Assembly: GCF_018474015.1 (NCBI RefSeq)
Contig: NZ_JAHCSG010000008.1
Location: forward strand, 30,309 to 94,308
Reading direction: 5' to 3'
DNA: 64,000 nt
Source of the DNA: Williamsia sp. CHRR-6
Lineage (GTDB): Bacteria > Actinomycetota > Actinomycetes > Mycobacteriales > Mycobacteriaceae
The notes under the pieces were generated by a model. The model did not search any database, was not told where the DNA came from, and saw only the letters and a list, made by a program, of their open reading frames with translations. Positions 27,459-35,554 of the stretch are shown here, piece by piece. Positions within the stretch are counted from its first letter, which is position 1; each line of letters opens with the position of its first letter. Made by a program: the position numbers and the translations under genes.

Positions 27459-28667
27459 ATGCCACTGCCTAAAATGTATGTGTCATTTTTGGTCGGTGTG
27501 ATCACAACGCTCTGTCTGGCGTCGTGTTCTTCTGGAGAGACCGGTACCGCGCGTTCTCAGCCATCATCGGGCACGCCGTCGGTCAACCTCGCAGCGTTGG
27601 ACACCGGTTCCTTCGCGACCTCTCCGCGAAGAGAATTCGGCACCGCTACCAAGACCGACATCAGTGATGTCGAGAGCCAACGAATGGCCGAGTTCGTGAC
27701 TCTTCCGTTTGAGATCGACCCCACTTTCACTAGTGGGGGGCGCCCCATCGGAACGATCAGTGGAACGCCGCGATTGTTCGTCGACGGCGCGGCAAAGGGA
27801 GTCAAGGTCTTGACTGACAACTCGATCCTTGCCGCATTTTTCACTACTGCGCGGCGTCCAGGGTTCGACAACAACAATGGTCCTGCAAGCGTCACGCACG
27901 CGGTATTGAGGTTCCGTGATGCGGCCTCCGCAAGAACGGCGGCCCAGGGTCTCTTGCAGGAGGAGTTGTCAAGGCTCAAGGGGACCAAGCCGGACACGCC
28001 GCCAGAACTGCCGCAGTCTTTCGTTCTGTGGTCAGACACGGTGACCGAGGTGATCACCCCGCACGATGATTACGTCCTGATGGATCGGTTTTTTGCTCCG
28101 ACTGATCAACACAAAGCGGCTTACGGTCTGGCCATCAAGTCGCTCTCACTGCAAAAACCCTTGATCGACAAATTCCCGAAGACCAGACCTGCGGTGAACG
28201 CAACTATCAAGATCGATCAGAACAAGATCCTTTTGTACGCGCTGGAAAGTCCCGACGCCTCAGGCAACGGTGGGCTCGCGCCCGCGGTGTACGGACCGCG
28301 TGGTACCGCACACGTTTCGATCGGACCGGCGCGCACCCTCCAGGTGCTCACGGATGCGGGCTCGACCCACAACGCGTATTGGCTGACACAGGTCTATCGG
28401 GCGGCTACCGCTGACAAGGCGTCGACATTGGTAGCGGAGTTCGGCAGGATCCTGATCGACGCAGGCTTCGCGCCCGCGGATCCTCCTAAAGGGCTCCCGA
28501 TGGCGAAGTGTTTCTCGCGGGACGGAGACATAGGCAAAGGTGACGATTGTCTCGTTCAGGTTGGACGCTACGTCGGCGAGAGCGGCGACCAGGATGCAAC
28601 GATAACCCGCCAGCAGATTTCTGCGCAGTACAAGATCCTTACCCAAGCCGACCAGAACGCTAACTGA
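27459..28667 (+). CDS. DUF7373-like lipoprotein, paralogue 1
   Basis: 402 residues from the ATG at 27459 (CAAGGAG ribosome site). Signal peptide with lipobox LASC, lipidated Cys at about 23. The mature protein opens VNLAALDTGSF and keeps ESQRMAEFV, ITPHDDYVLMDRFF, VYGPRGTAHV and the final QISAQYKIL, which recur in the two genes at 30896 and 32201. I recall this actinobacterial family as DUF7373; function unknown, cell-envelope location. Four Cys in the last third could pair. Base composition is less G+C-rich than its neighbours. Confidence 0.85.
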   Translation: MPLPKMYVSFLVGVITTLCLASCSSGETGTARSQPSSGTPSVNLAALDTGSFATSPRREFGTATKTDISDVESQRMAEFVTLPFEIDPTFTSGGRPIGTISGTPRLFVDGAAKGVKVLTDNSILAAFFTTARRPGFDNNNGPASVTHAVLRFRDAASARTAAQGLLQEELSRLKGTKPDTPPELPQSFVLWSDTVTEVITPHDDYVLMDRFFAPTDQHKAAYGLAIKSLSLQKPLIDKFPKTRPAVNATIKIDQNKILLYALESPDASGNGGLAPAVYGPRGTAHVSIGPARTLQVLTDAGSTHNAYWLTQVYRAATADKASTLVAEFGRILIDAGFAPADPPKGLPMAKCFSRDGDIGKGDDCLVQVGRYVGESGDQDATITRQQISAQYKILTQADQNAN

Positions 28668-28689
28668 GCTCCGCAACCGGAGTTCGGAA

Positions 28690-28815
28690 AATCGACCCAA
28701 TCCGACAGTTCGGACCCCAGTGGTCCGCGTTCGAAGTTGTTGGGCGGTTCGCTTTCTTGAGGATCTGCTCTGCGGTGTTGGTCCAGGCGACCGGCTGGGC
28801 GCGAGGGGTCCAGCC
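28690..28815 (-). pseudogene. Possible C-terminal transposase remnant
   Basis: Leftward translation gives RAQPVAWTNTAEQILKKANR then PTTSNADH. This looks like the conserved end of some IS transposases (W-T-x-T-A-x-x-I-L ... T-S-x-x-D-H). Only about 40 codons are recognisable, with no start, inverted repeats or target duplication seen. The rest of the 267-base gap up to 28934 shows nothing else. Confidence 0.3.
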
Positions 28816-28934
28816 GACCCCGCACCCTGGACCGGGACCGATTGATCACGGTGACCTTGACGCCGCACGAAGTGAGATCAACGCTCACACTGCGCTGGAC
28901 GGGGTGTGCAGTTCTGCCGACATGTGACGTTCGG

Positions 28935-30644
28935 TCACGGGTTCAGCCCGAGCTCTGTGAGGACAGCTCGAGCCGACGCCTCGTCCTTGAGGCCGCCCAC
29001 CGAGAAGGTCAATCCGGTGCTGCGGTTGGCGTAGTACACGGTGATGTAGCTGGTCCCCTGGATGGAGGATCCACTGTTGTCGTCGGAGCCTGGGGTATAG
29101 GTGCCGAAGATCCCGTCGGTCATGTCCTGGAGTCGTGTGCGGGTATTCGCGTCGTCGAGTGATGCCAGGACCGTGGGGCCTGAGCTCTCATCGAGAGTCC
29201 GGTTGGCGAACAAGCCGAGCGTGGCGCTCGATCCGCACTGGAGCTGAGCTACCTTGGCGATGCCAGTGGTGGACAACTGGCACCGGCGGGTGGCTAGGCG
29301 CAGTTTTTCGGGTAGTGCGGCCAGTATCTGTTCGGCGGTTGCTGACCGTGGGCTTGCCGAGCTGGGTGGCGGTGCAGCGGTGGTGGTCTTGTTGCCGCTC
29401 GAGGAGAACAGGACCACCGTGCCGACGGTCACCGCGACGACGAGTACGGCAGCTGTGGCGAGGACGGGTGTCCGCCGAAACCATGGCGTGGCGGTTGTCT
29501 CGGTCGCGGTAGTGCGGTTGGTGGCTGACCAGCGGTCGGTGGAGTCGGTGAACACCGGCGCGACGTTTGCCGGTCGGAAACGGCGAAGTGCTCCGCGAGC
29601 CACCACGGTTTTCGGGTCGTCGAGGGTGGCGACTGGTCCGATGGGTTGAAGTACCTCGTGTATCAGTGGGATTCGTGAACTGCCGCCGGTGAGGTAGAGG
29701 GCGTCGAGGGTACGCCCGGTCTGGTCGGCGTCGGCGAGTGTGGCTAGTAGCAGGTCGCGGCCGGACTCGACTGCGGGTCGGATGATCTCGTCGAATTCGC
29801 TTCTGGTGATCTGCAGTGTCTCCTGTTGGCCGGCCGCTGCCGCGGTGATGGTGGCCGATGGGGTGTCGGACAGCAGCTCTTTGGCCCGCTGGATGGATTC
29901 GTCGAGTGCGATCTGGGCGCTTGCGTGCTGGTCGGAGTTCAAGGCCGACAACAGTGCTGGGTTGCGGGCAGCGAGTTGGCCGTCCACCCAGCGTCGCACG
30001 GCGGCATCGAAGTTCTTGCCGCCCAGGGAGTTGTCGCCGCGCGCAGCGGTCACGTCGAAACTGCCGTCGGGTGCACTACGGAGTACTGCGACGTCGAGGG
30101 TGCCGCCGCCGAAGTCGAACACGCAGACCGTGGAATTGGCTGGAAGATGTTGTGCACCTGCGTAGTACGCGGCCGCGGCGCGCGGCTCGGAGATGGTTGA
30201 GATGGTGTCGGACGCGACGCCGGCCCGGGTTGTCGCCTCGATGAGTACGTTCACCTGGGCGGGTGTCCACGCTTCGGGGTGGGTGAGCACCACCGATGCC
30301 GGTGGTTGGCCGGCGTGTGCGTTGGTGGCGCGGGTGATCACCTGTCGCATCACCGCGGAGATCGGTAGCCACGTCGGTGCCGGGCTCCCGTCGATGATCA
30401 CCGACGGCTGGCCGACCAGCCGCTTGGGTGAGGGGATGAAGTGCCATGGGTCGCGGTGGGCTTCGTTGGCGGCATGGTCGCCGACCGCGATGCGGTCGGG
30501 TCCGGTCATGTGGACACCCGAGGGCATCAGGTTGCCTGCATGCGACAGCGCCAGAGTCTCCACCGCGCCACTGACCGGGGCGGTGTGGGCGGCGGCGGTG
30601 TTCGAGGTACCGAAGTCGATGCTCAGGTGCCAGGGTGTGGTCAT
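28935..30644 (-). CDS. Membrane-anchored Hsp70/actin-like ATPase, paralogue 1
   Basis: 569 residues. The Hsp70-type nucleotide-binding domain (1-380) has LSIDFGTSNTAAAH (phosphate 1), VCVFDFGGGTLDVAVL (phosphate 2) and LYLTGGSSRIPLIHE (adenosine). There is no Hsp70 substrate-binding domain; instead a single helix (LATAAVLVVAVTVGTVVLF, about 392-411) leads to an extracytoplasmic domain of about 150 residues with two Cys. So an ATPase inside is linked to a domain outside. Paralogous to 37001-38776. Weak ribosome site, leader about 37 bases. Confidence 0.85.
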   Translation of the reverse strand: MTTPWHLSIDFGTSNTAAAHTAPVSGAVETLALSHAGNLMPSGVHMTGPDRIAVGDHAANEAHRDPWHFIPSPKRLVGQPSVIIDGSPAPTWLPISAVMRQVITRATNAHAGQPPASVVLTHPEAWTPAQVNVLIEATTRAGVASDTISTISEPRAAAAYYAGAQHLPANSTVCVFDFGGGTLDVAVLRSAPDGSFDVTAARGDNSLGGKNFDAAVRRWVDGQLAARNPALLSALNSDQHASAQIALDESIQRAKELLSDTPSATITAAAAGQQETLQITRSEFDEIIRPAVESGRDLLLATLADADQTGRTLDALYLTGGSSRIPLIHEVLQPIGPVATLDDPKTVVARGALRRFRPANVAPVFTDSTDRWSATNRTTATETTATPWFRRTPVLATAAVLVVAVTVGTVVLFSSSGNKTTTAAPPPSSASPRSATAEQILAALPEKLRLATRRCQLSTTGIAKVAQLQCGSSATLGLFANRTLDESSGPTVLASLDDANTRTRLQDMTDGIFGTYTPGSDDNSGSSIQGTSYITVYYANRSTGLTFSVGGLKDEASARAVLTELGLNP

Positions 30645-30721
30645 CGTCAGCTGTGTTCCTGGTCGGTGCGTGTGGGCGAACGCGCGAACTGTACCCGGCC
30701 CATCAGCCCCTGTCTCGTTCG
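30632..30721. repeat. 90-bp promoter-start repeat, copy 2
   Basis: Intact-gene copy of the repeat at 27190-27279; it ends within the start codon region and the first codons of the Hsp70-like gene. Confidence 0.9.
30688..30716 (-). promoter_or_regulatory. Sigma-A-like promoter of the Hsp70-like gene
   Basis: Minus strand GAGACA (30716-30711), 17-base spacer, TACAGT (30693-30688), preceded by CGAAC. It lies 44 bases before the ATG at 30644. Confidence 0.6.
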
Positions 30722-30895
30722 AGCGCACGGCAGGGGTACACACGCCACCGACTGGTCGCCGGCGGTTATGTTTGCTGGGCTGATGCATGAGAAGGAGTTC
30801 ATCTGATGCGTTCGGTCAACGTGGCCACTGTGGCTGTCGGCGTGGTCATCACGCTCGGTGCCAACTGACACGTTGGGTCCGGCGTCGCGCGCAGT

Positions 30896-32149
30896 TCAGC
30901 TGTGATTTTGGTCGGCTTTGAGCAGGATCTTGTACTGCGCCGAGATCATCTGGCGCGTCGTGACGGCAGATCTGTCGGTGGCGACTCCGAGGTAGCGACC
31001 GACCTGAACCCAACACTCGTACTGCGGGCCGATCACGGTGTCACGACTCAGACACCTGGCGACGGGCAGGCCGACGGGGGGTGAGGTCACTCGAATGGTG
31101 GCCGATGGGTTCGGCATCTGGGTGGTCATGACCCGACTCGCCCCCGCCGCCGTGGCCGATCGGAAAACGGTGGTCTTCCACACGGCGATGTGGTCGGTTC
31201 CGGTGTCGACGAACAGTTTCCGGACCGCGGGCTGGTCGTCCCCGGCGAAATGGGATGCCCCGGTCGGCCCGTACACCGCCCGTGTGGTGCCCGCGCGGTT
31301 TGCGCTGTCGGCGTCAGGAATGGTGTAGATGAGGATGGAGTCGCTGTCCACCGGCAGCTGTGCATTCGGCCCGCGTGCAAGCGCCGGGAACTTCTTGATC
31401 TCCGTGATCTGCGCTGCCGTGGCCTTGGTCAACAACGGCGCCAGCTTGGATTCCTGGTCTGGCTCGCCGAGAGTGCGGGCGAATATCACGAAGACTCCCG
31501 ACGGAGTCGCCGACAGCAGAGCCGGCCCACCCGATACCGATCGGGCCATGCGGGCGGCGAATGCCACGCCCGGTACTGCGACCGGTCGTTGCACCTCGTC
31601 TGCGGGGGCGGCTGTCGAGTCGGCGACCACCGTGTCGATGGCCTTCTTCGCGGCAGCAGCAGCATCCTGCGGGGTGATGAAGCGAGCCACCATGAGCGTC
31701 AACGAGAGTTTGGGGTAGGTCTTGCCGGCGGTGCCGGGACTGCCTGCTGCTGCCGTGAATCCCCCGAGCGTCGTCTTCAGCAGATCGGTGTACGCGCGCT
31801 TGGATCCGAGGACGGCTTCGGCTGTCGCGGGCATCGTCCCGGTGGGCTCGTTGTAGTCCCTGAGCTCAGGGTCGACGTCGGCGGGCAGGATGATGAACTC
31901 GGCCATCCGCTGTTCTTCTACTCGGATCAGCTCAGCATCGGGTGTACTCGAGGTCACCGGAGGAAACGGGGGCGAGGGGTCGGTCTGAAAGGTGCCGGTG
32001 TCCAAAGCCTTCAGGTTCACCAGGTCGCCGGGTCGTGGCTTGGCGGAGCCGCCGACGCTGTTGGCGCATCCGACCACGGTCAGGATGCAGGCCAGGCCCA
32101 GTGCGATGTAGCGGGCGAGCCGGACGGGCCGGCTTGTCATGGTTGTCAC
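30896..32149 (-). CDS. DUF7373-like lipoprotein, paralogue 2
   Basis: 417 residues from a GTG at 32149, or 414 from ATG 32140. Signal peptide with lipobox VVGC (Cys at about 28). The mature protein starts LVNLKALDTGTF and has the family phrases EEQRMAEFII, VYGPTGASHF and QMISAQYKILL. The ECF-type promoter at 32158-32184 puts the transcript start almost on the start codon, so the mRNA may be leaderless. Tandem with the related gene at 32201. Function unknown; envelope lipoprotein. Confidence 0.85.
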   Translation of the reverse strand: MTTMTSRPVRLARYIALGLACILTVVGCANSVGGSAKPRPGDLVNLKALDTGTFQTDPSPPFPPVTSSTPDAELIRVEEQRMAEFIILPADVDPELRDYNEPTGTMPATAEAVLGSKRAYTDLLKTTLGGFTAAAGSPGTAGKTYPKLSLTLMVARFITPQDAAAAAKKAIDTVVADSTAAPADEVQRPVAVPGVAFAARMARSVSGGPALLSATPSGVFVIFARTLGEPDQESKLAPLLTKATAAQITEIKKFPALARGPNAQLPVDSDSILIYTIPDADSANRAGTTRAVYGPTGASHFAGDDQPAVRKLFVDTGTDHIAVWKTTVFRSATAAGASRVMTTQMPNPSATIRVTSPPVGLPVARCLSRDTVIGPQYECWVQVGRYLGVATDRSAVTTRQMISAQYKILLKADQNHS

Positions 32150-32157
32150 GAGAATGT

Positions 32158-32184
32158 GATGCGGCCCGAGAACGCGATGTTCCC
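32158..32184 (-). promoter_or_regulatory. ECF-type promoter, site P2 (lipoprotein 2)
   Basis: Minus-strand GGGAAC (32184-32179) and CATC (32161-32158) with 17 bases between; wider pattern GCGGGAACATCG ... CCGCATCA is the closest match to the dynamin-operon site P1. Transcription would begin about at 32151, next to the GTG start at 32149. Confidence 0.7.
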
Positions 32185-32200
32185 GCGACGTGGTCGGAGC

Positions 32201-33448
32201 TCACTGCGCACTTTGGTCGGCCTGGGTGAGGATTCGGTATTGCGCCGAGATCTGCTGATGAACGTCGTCGACTTTCTTCGCCGTGGCCTCGCCGACATAA
32301 CGCCCCACCTGTACGCGGCAGCTGTAGTCGCTGCTGACGGAATTCACCTTCGCCAGGCAGGTGGCGGCCGACAGGCCCGCCGGAGAAGACGTTGGCCGGT
32401 ACCCGCCGTCGGTTTCGATTCGCACCAGTCCGTCCTTCAAGACCTTCGCCTTGTCGGCCGTGGTCGCTCGATAGACGTTGGTCAGGCCGATGGCGTTGTG
32501 GTCAGACCCTGCGGCGGTCAGCAGCTCGGACACCCGCTGCGAGTTGTCGATCAGATGGGCAATGCCGCGCGGACCGAACACCGCAGGGACCAGACCGACG
32601 GTGGTGACTTTGGGATCACGCAACGTGTAGATCAGGATCTTGTTCTGATCGAGCTGGATCTGCGAGTTCGCACCCAGCGGGGTCTGCGGGAACCGGGCGA
32701 TCAATGGTTTCTGGAGTTCGAGGGAGCGCTTGGCCCAGGCGGTGATCTGCTCGGCTGGTACCGGCGGGTCGGTGGGCGCGTTGAACTGGTCGATCAGCAG
32801 GTAGTCCCGGAACGGCGTGAACACCTGGGTGAGGCCGGATCGTCGCAACACTCGGCTGTCGGGGAGGGCGGGCACCGCCACCTCGGTCCAGGCCCCTGCC
32901 GACGTGGTGGTGGCGAGCACCGACCGGGCCAGTGCGTCGCTCGCCTGCCGAGCCCCGGCCGGGTCGCGGAATCGGAAAACTGCATGCGTCACACCGGTGC
33001 TCGCCCCTCCGGGCGTGGCTTTGTTGCTGCCGGAGCTGAGGAACCCCGCCACCACCCGGTTGTCCTTGAAGACTTGAACGCTGGCTTTGTTGCGGAACAT
33101 CGCAGGCAGGGAGCGGACGGTCCCGGCCGGGAAACCGGTCTCAGTGAAGATCGGGTCGATCTCCTGGATGAGGATGGTGAACTCGGCCATCCGTTGGCTC
33201 TCGATGACGTCGCGAGTGTCGGCGGGCGCAAACCCGAACGCGGGCTGGGCGGTGGTGGCGTACGAGCCGGTGTCGAGCGCTCCCGGATCCGATGCCGACG
33301 AGCCCGACCCCGCCGAGCCCGACCCCGCCGAGTTGGAAGCCGAGGCCGGACGGGCCGAGTCCGATGAGTCGGACGAACACGCAGTCGCTGCGCTGATCGC
33401 TGCGACGAGCACCAGCAGGCCGGCTGTGCGCGGGAGAGGCGATCGCAT
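32201..33448 (-). CDS. DUF7373-like lipoprotein, paralogue 3
   Basis: 415 residues from ATG 33448 (AGGAG ribosome site). Lipobox ATAC gives Cys at about 24. A Ser/Gly/Ala-rich tether (SAGSGSAGSGSSAS) leads to GALDTGSYATT; family phrases ESQRMAEFTI, VFGPRGIAHL and QISAQYRILTQ follow. Its promoter is of the housekeeping type (33489-33517), unlike paralogue 2, so the lipoproteins may be made under different conditions. Confidence 0.85.
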   Translation of the reverse strand: MRSPLPRTAGLLVLVAAISAATACSSDSSDSARPASASNSAGSGSAGSGSSASDPGALDTGSYATTAQPAFGFAPADTRDVIESQRMAEFTILIQEIDPIFTETGFPAGTVRSLPAMFRNKASVQVFKDNRVVAGFLSSGSNKATPGGASTGVTHAVFRFRDPAGARQASDALARSVLATTTSAGAWTEVAVPALPDSRVLRRSGLTQVFTPFRDYLLIDQFNAPTDPPVPAEQITAWAKRSLELQKPLIARFPQTPLGANSQIQLDQNKILIYTLRDPKVTTVGLVPAVFGPRGIAHLIDNSQRVSELLTAAGSDHNAIGLTNVYRATTADKAKVLKDGLVRIETDGGYRPTSSPAGLSAATCLAKVNSVSSDYSCRVQVGRYVGEATAKKVDDVHQQISAQYRILTQADQSAQ

Positions 33449-33488
33449 TGGTGAGCTCCTGTCGTGGGGAGGCTTTACGAACGTGCAG

Positions 33489-33517
33489 ACTGTACCCGCG
33501 GGCACGGTTGCTGTCTC
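33489..33517 (-). promoter_or_regulatory. Sigma-A-like promoter of lipoprotein 3
   Basis: Minus strand GAGACA (33517-33512), 17-base spacer, TACAGT (33494-33489), again preceded by CGAAC. It shares both hexamers with the two Hsp70-like gene promoters. Confidence 0.6.
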
Positions 33518-33565
33518 GTTCGCACGTACGGGCACGTCGCGGCCGGTGGCGGGACATCGAAGCGC

Positions 33566-33592
33566 GGGAACATCGAGGCGTCCGACCGCATC
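33566..33592 (+). promoter_or_regulatory. ECF-type promoter, site P1 (dynamin/Hsp70/sigma operon)
   Basis: GGGAAC (33566-33571), 17 bases, CATC (33589-33592); wider pattern GCGGGAACATCG ... CCGCATCA. It lies 88 bases before the GTG of the first dynamin gene. The operon's last gene encodes an ECF sigma factor, so this would be an autoregulatory promoter. Confidence 0.7.
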
Positions 33593-33679
33593 AGAGACAC
33601 CGGAACGTGCCGACGATAAGTACGCTCCGAGCTGACGACGAGCAGCTGCGCAGCCCGCGACGGCGAAGACAGGAGGACC

Positions 33680-35554
33680 GTGACCGAGCAGAGCATGGCC
33701 AAGTCGGCTGCCGATTCAGCGGCACCGGTCGCCGACGCGGCGGTGAACGAGGCCAACGCCCAGGCGCGCAAGGTGCTGGCCGGTGGCGCTGCGGTGTTGC
33801 GGGCGTACAAGCTCGACCACATCGCCGACCTCGCCGAACGCAAAGCATCGAGCGAGCGCCAGCTGCGCAGCGTGGTGGTGGTGGGCGAGGTGAAACGGGG
33901 TAAGAGCTCGCTGATCAACGCGTTGGTGGGGCATCGTGACCTCTCGCCGACCGGCGTGGACGTGGCCACCACCATCCCCATCGCGGTGTGCCCGTCCACC
34001 GACCCGCCGCTGGATGGAACCGCGGAGCTGATGTTCCCTGACCATTCCAGTCGCGTCCCGCTGGGCACGCTGGCCGACTGGGTGACCGTCGACGGCAAGC
34101 ATGTCCGCGACCTGCACCTGGAGTCGCTGCCCACTCGGGCAAGCATCCCCATCGCCCATTCTGAGCTCGGCGATGTGACCTTGATCGACACGCCAGGGGT
34201 CGGTGGCCTCGATCCGACGATGGCTGCGTTGGCCAACAGTTCCGCGCAGCAGGCGTGCGTGGTGGTGATCGTGTGCGACGCGACCACCCCGTTGACCGCG
34301 CCGGAGATGGATTTCATCCGATCGGCCGGTGCTTCGGTGGACGGTCTGATCGTGGTGGTCACCAAGACGGACAAGAACATTCGCAGCTGGAAGGCGATCG
34401 TCGAGGACAATCGCCGGTTGCTACGTACCCACCTCGACCGGGAGGTGACCGTGCTGGGGGTGTCGAGCCTGCGTGCGGTGATCGCCGCCGAGATGCCACC
34501 CGGTGCCGAACGCCGACACAGCGAACAGGCCTCGGGGATCACGTTGTTGCGCAGCGAGATCCGTCGGCGACTGGACCTGGCCGATCAACTCCCGGCGTTG
34601 GATGCGTTGCGCACCAGTCGCGAGGGTCTGGCCCGGGTCAAAAAGCAGGTGGATCGTGAATACGAGACCGTCGAGGGTTCGGGATCCACGCTGCCCGATC
34701 TCACCCGGCAGCTCGCCGATCTCGAGCGGCTCAAAGAGGAGAGCCGCGAGTGGGAGCAGTACCTCGCGCGTGACCTCGCCCAGCTGCGCCAGAAGGCGAT
34801 GGACGACGCCGATCACCGCCTCGAGGAGATCCGAGATCGGTGGACCACCCGCATCCACAAGAACGGTATGGAGGTGCTGCGGCGCAGTCCGCAGAAGTTC
34901 ACCGCAGACATGCAGGTCGAGTTGCAGCAGGCGCTGATGTCGACGATGTCGGGATTCCTCGAGCAGCTGTACCACCAGATCGTGCGACCACGTTTCGACG
35001 ATCCGGCCATCTGGGATCTGATCTGTTCGCAGATTGTGGCCTCGCTCTACGGACAGAAGGTCGAAGGCCCGCAGGTGCAGTCCAAGCGCCACGGCATCCT
35101 CGACCCCACGCTGTTGAGCATGGGTGTCATGGGTTCGTCGATGATCGGTGGTCTGATCGGTCTGTCCTCGGCGTTGGGCGTGGGCGCGGTGGTCGGTACC
35201 GTCTGGGTGTCGGTGAACCTCGGCTTCCGAGCCATGCGGACGGGAAAGACCAACCTGCTCAACTGGTTACGCGAGACCATCGGCATCACCAAGACGGCCA
35301 CCGCCCGGCTGCTGGAGATGGCCATCTCCCAGGCGCGGCCGGACATCGTGGTGCGTTACCGAGATTTCCTGCGCGTCAACATCGAAGCGCTGCAGAAGGA
35401 GATCACCGTCGCCAAGGAAGCTGCGAACGCCGATGCGGCCAAGCGGGAGAAGAACCTCAAGCGTCTGACCACCAACCGCGAGGTGATCAACAAGCGGATC
35501 TCGGAGACCGACAGGATGATCGAGCTCCTGCGAGCTCAGGAGAACAAGCGATGA
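33680..35554 (+). CDS. Dynamin-like GTPase, IniA-like
   Basis: 624 residues from a GTG directly behind AGGAGG. The GTPase domain has P-loop GEVKRGKSS (69-77), DTPGVGG (G3, about 170) and TKTD (G4). Long alpha-helical stalk segments follow (about 320-450 and 560-624), with a hydrophobic hairpin near 490-530 (LSMGVMGSSMIGGLIGLSS) that would insert in a membrane. Size matches IniA of M. tuberculosis (640), a membrane-fission dynamin induced by cell-wall drugs. The next gene overlaps by ATGA, so the two dynamins form a pair. Confidence 0.85.
   Translation: MTEQSMAKSAADSAAPVADAAVNEANAQARKVLAGGAAVLRAYKLDHIADLAERKASSERQLRSVVVVGEVKRGKSSLINALVGHRDLSPTGVDVATTIPIAVCPSTDPPLDGTAELMFPDHSSRVPLGTLADWVTVDGKHVRDLHLESLPTRASIPIAHSELGDVTLIDTPGVGGLDPTMAALANSSAQQACVVVIVCDATTPLTAPEMDFIRSAGASVDGLIVVVTKTDKNIRSWKAIVEDNRRLLRTHLDREVTVLGVSSLRAVIAAEMPPGAERRHSEQASGITLLRSEIRRRLDLADQLPALDALRTSREGLARVKKQVDREYETVEGSGSTLPDLTRQLADLERLKEESREWEQYLARDLAQLRQKAMDDADHRLEEIRDRWTTRIHKNGMEVLRRSPQKFTADMQVELQQALMSTMSGFLEQLYHQIVRPRFDDPAIWDLICSQIVASLYGQKVEGPQVQSKRHGILDPTLLSMGVMGSSMIGGLIGLSSALGVGAVVGTVWVSVNLGFRAMRTGKTNLLNWLRETIGITKTATARLLEMAISQARPDIVVRYRDFLRVNIEALQKEITVAKEAANADAAKREKNLKRLTTNREVINKRISETDRMIELLRAQENKR

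Noticed and set aside
31190..33367. 725-codon plus-strand open frame over the two leftward lipoprotein genes
   Set aside because: Signal peptides, lipoboxes and family motifs are on the minus strand; this is a shadow.
34020..34055. GGGAACATC antisense within the first dynamin gene
   Set aside because: Spacing to CATC is 16 and the GC before it is missing; intragenic and antisense.
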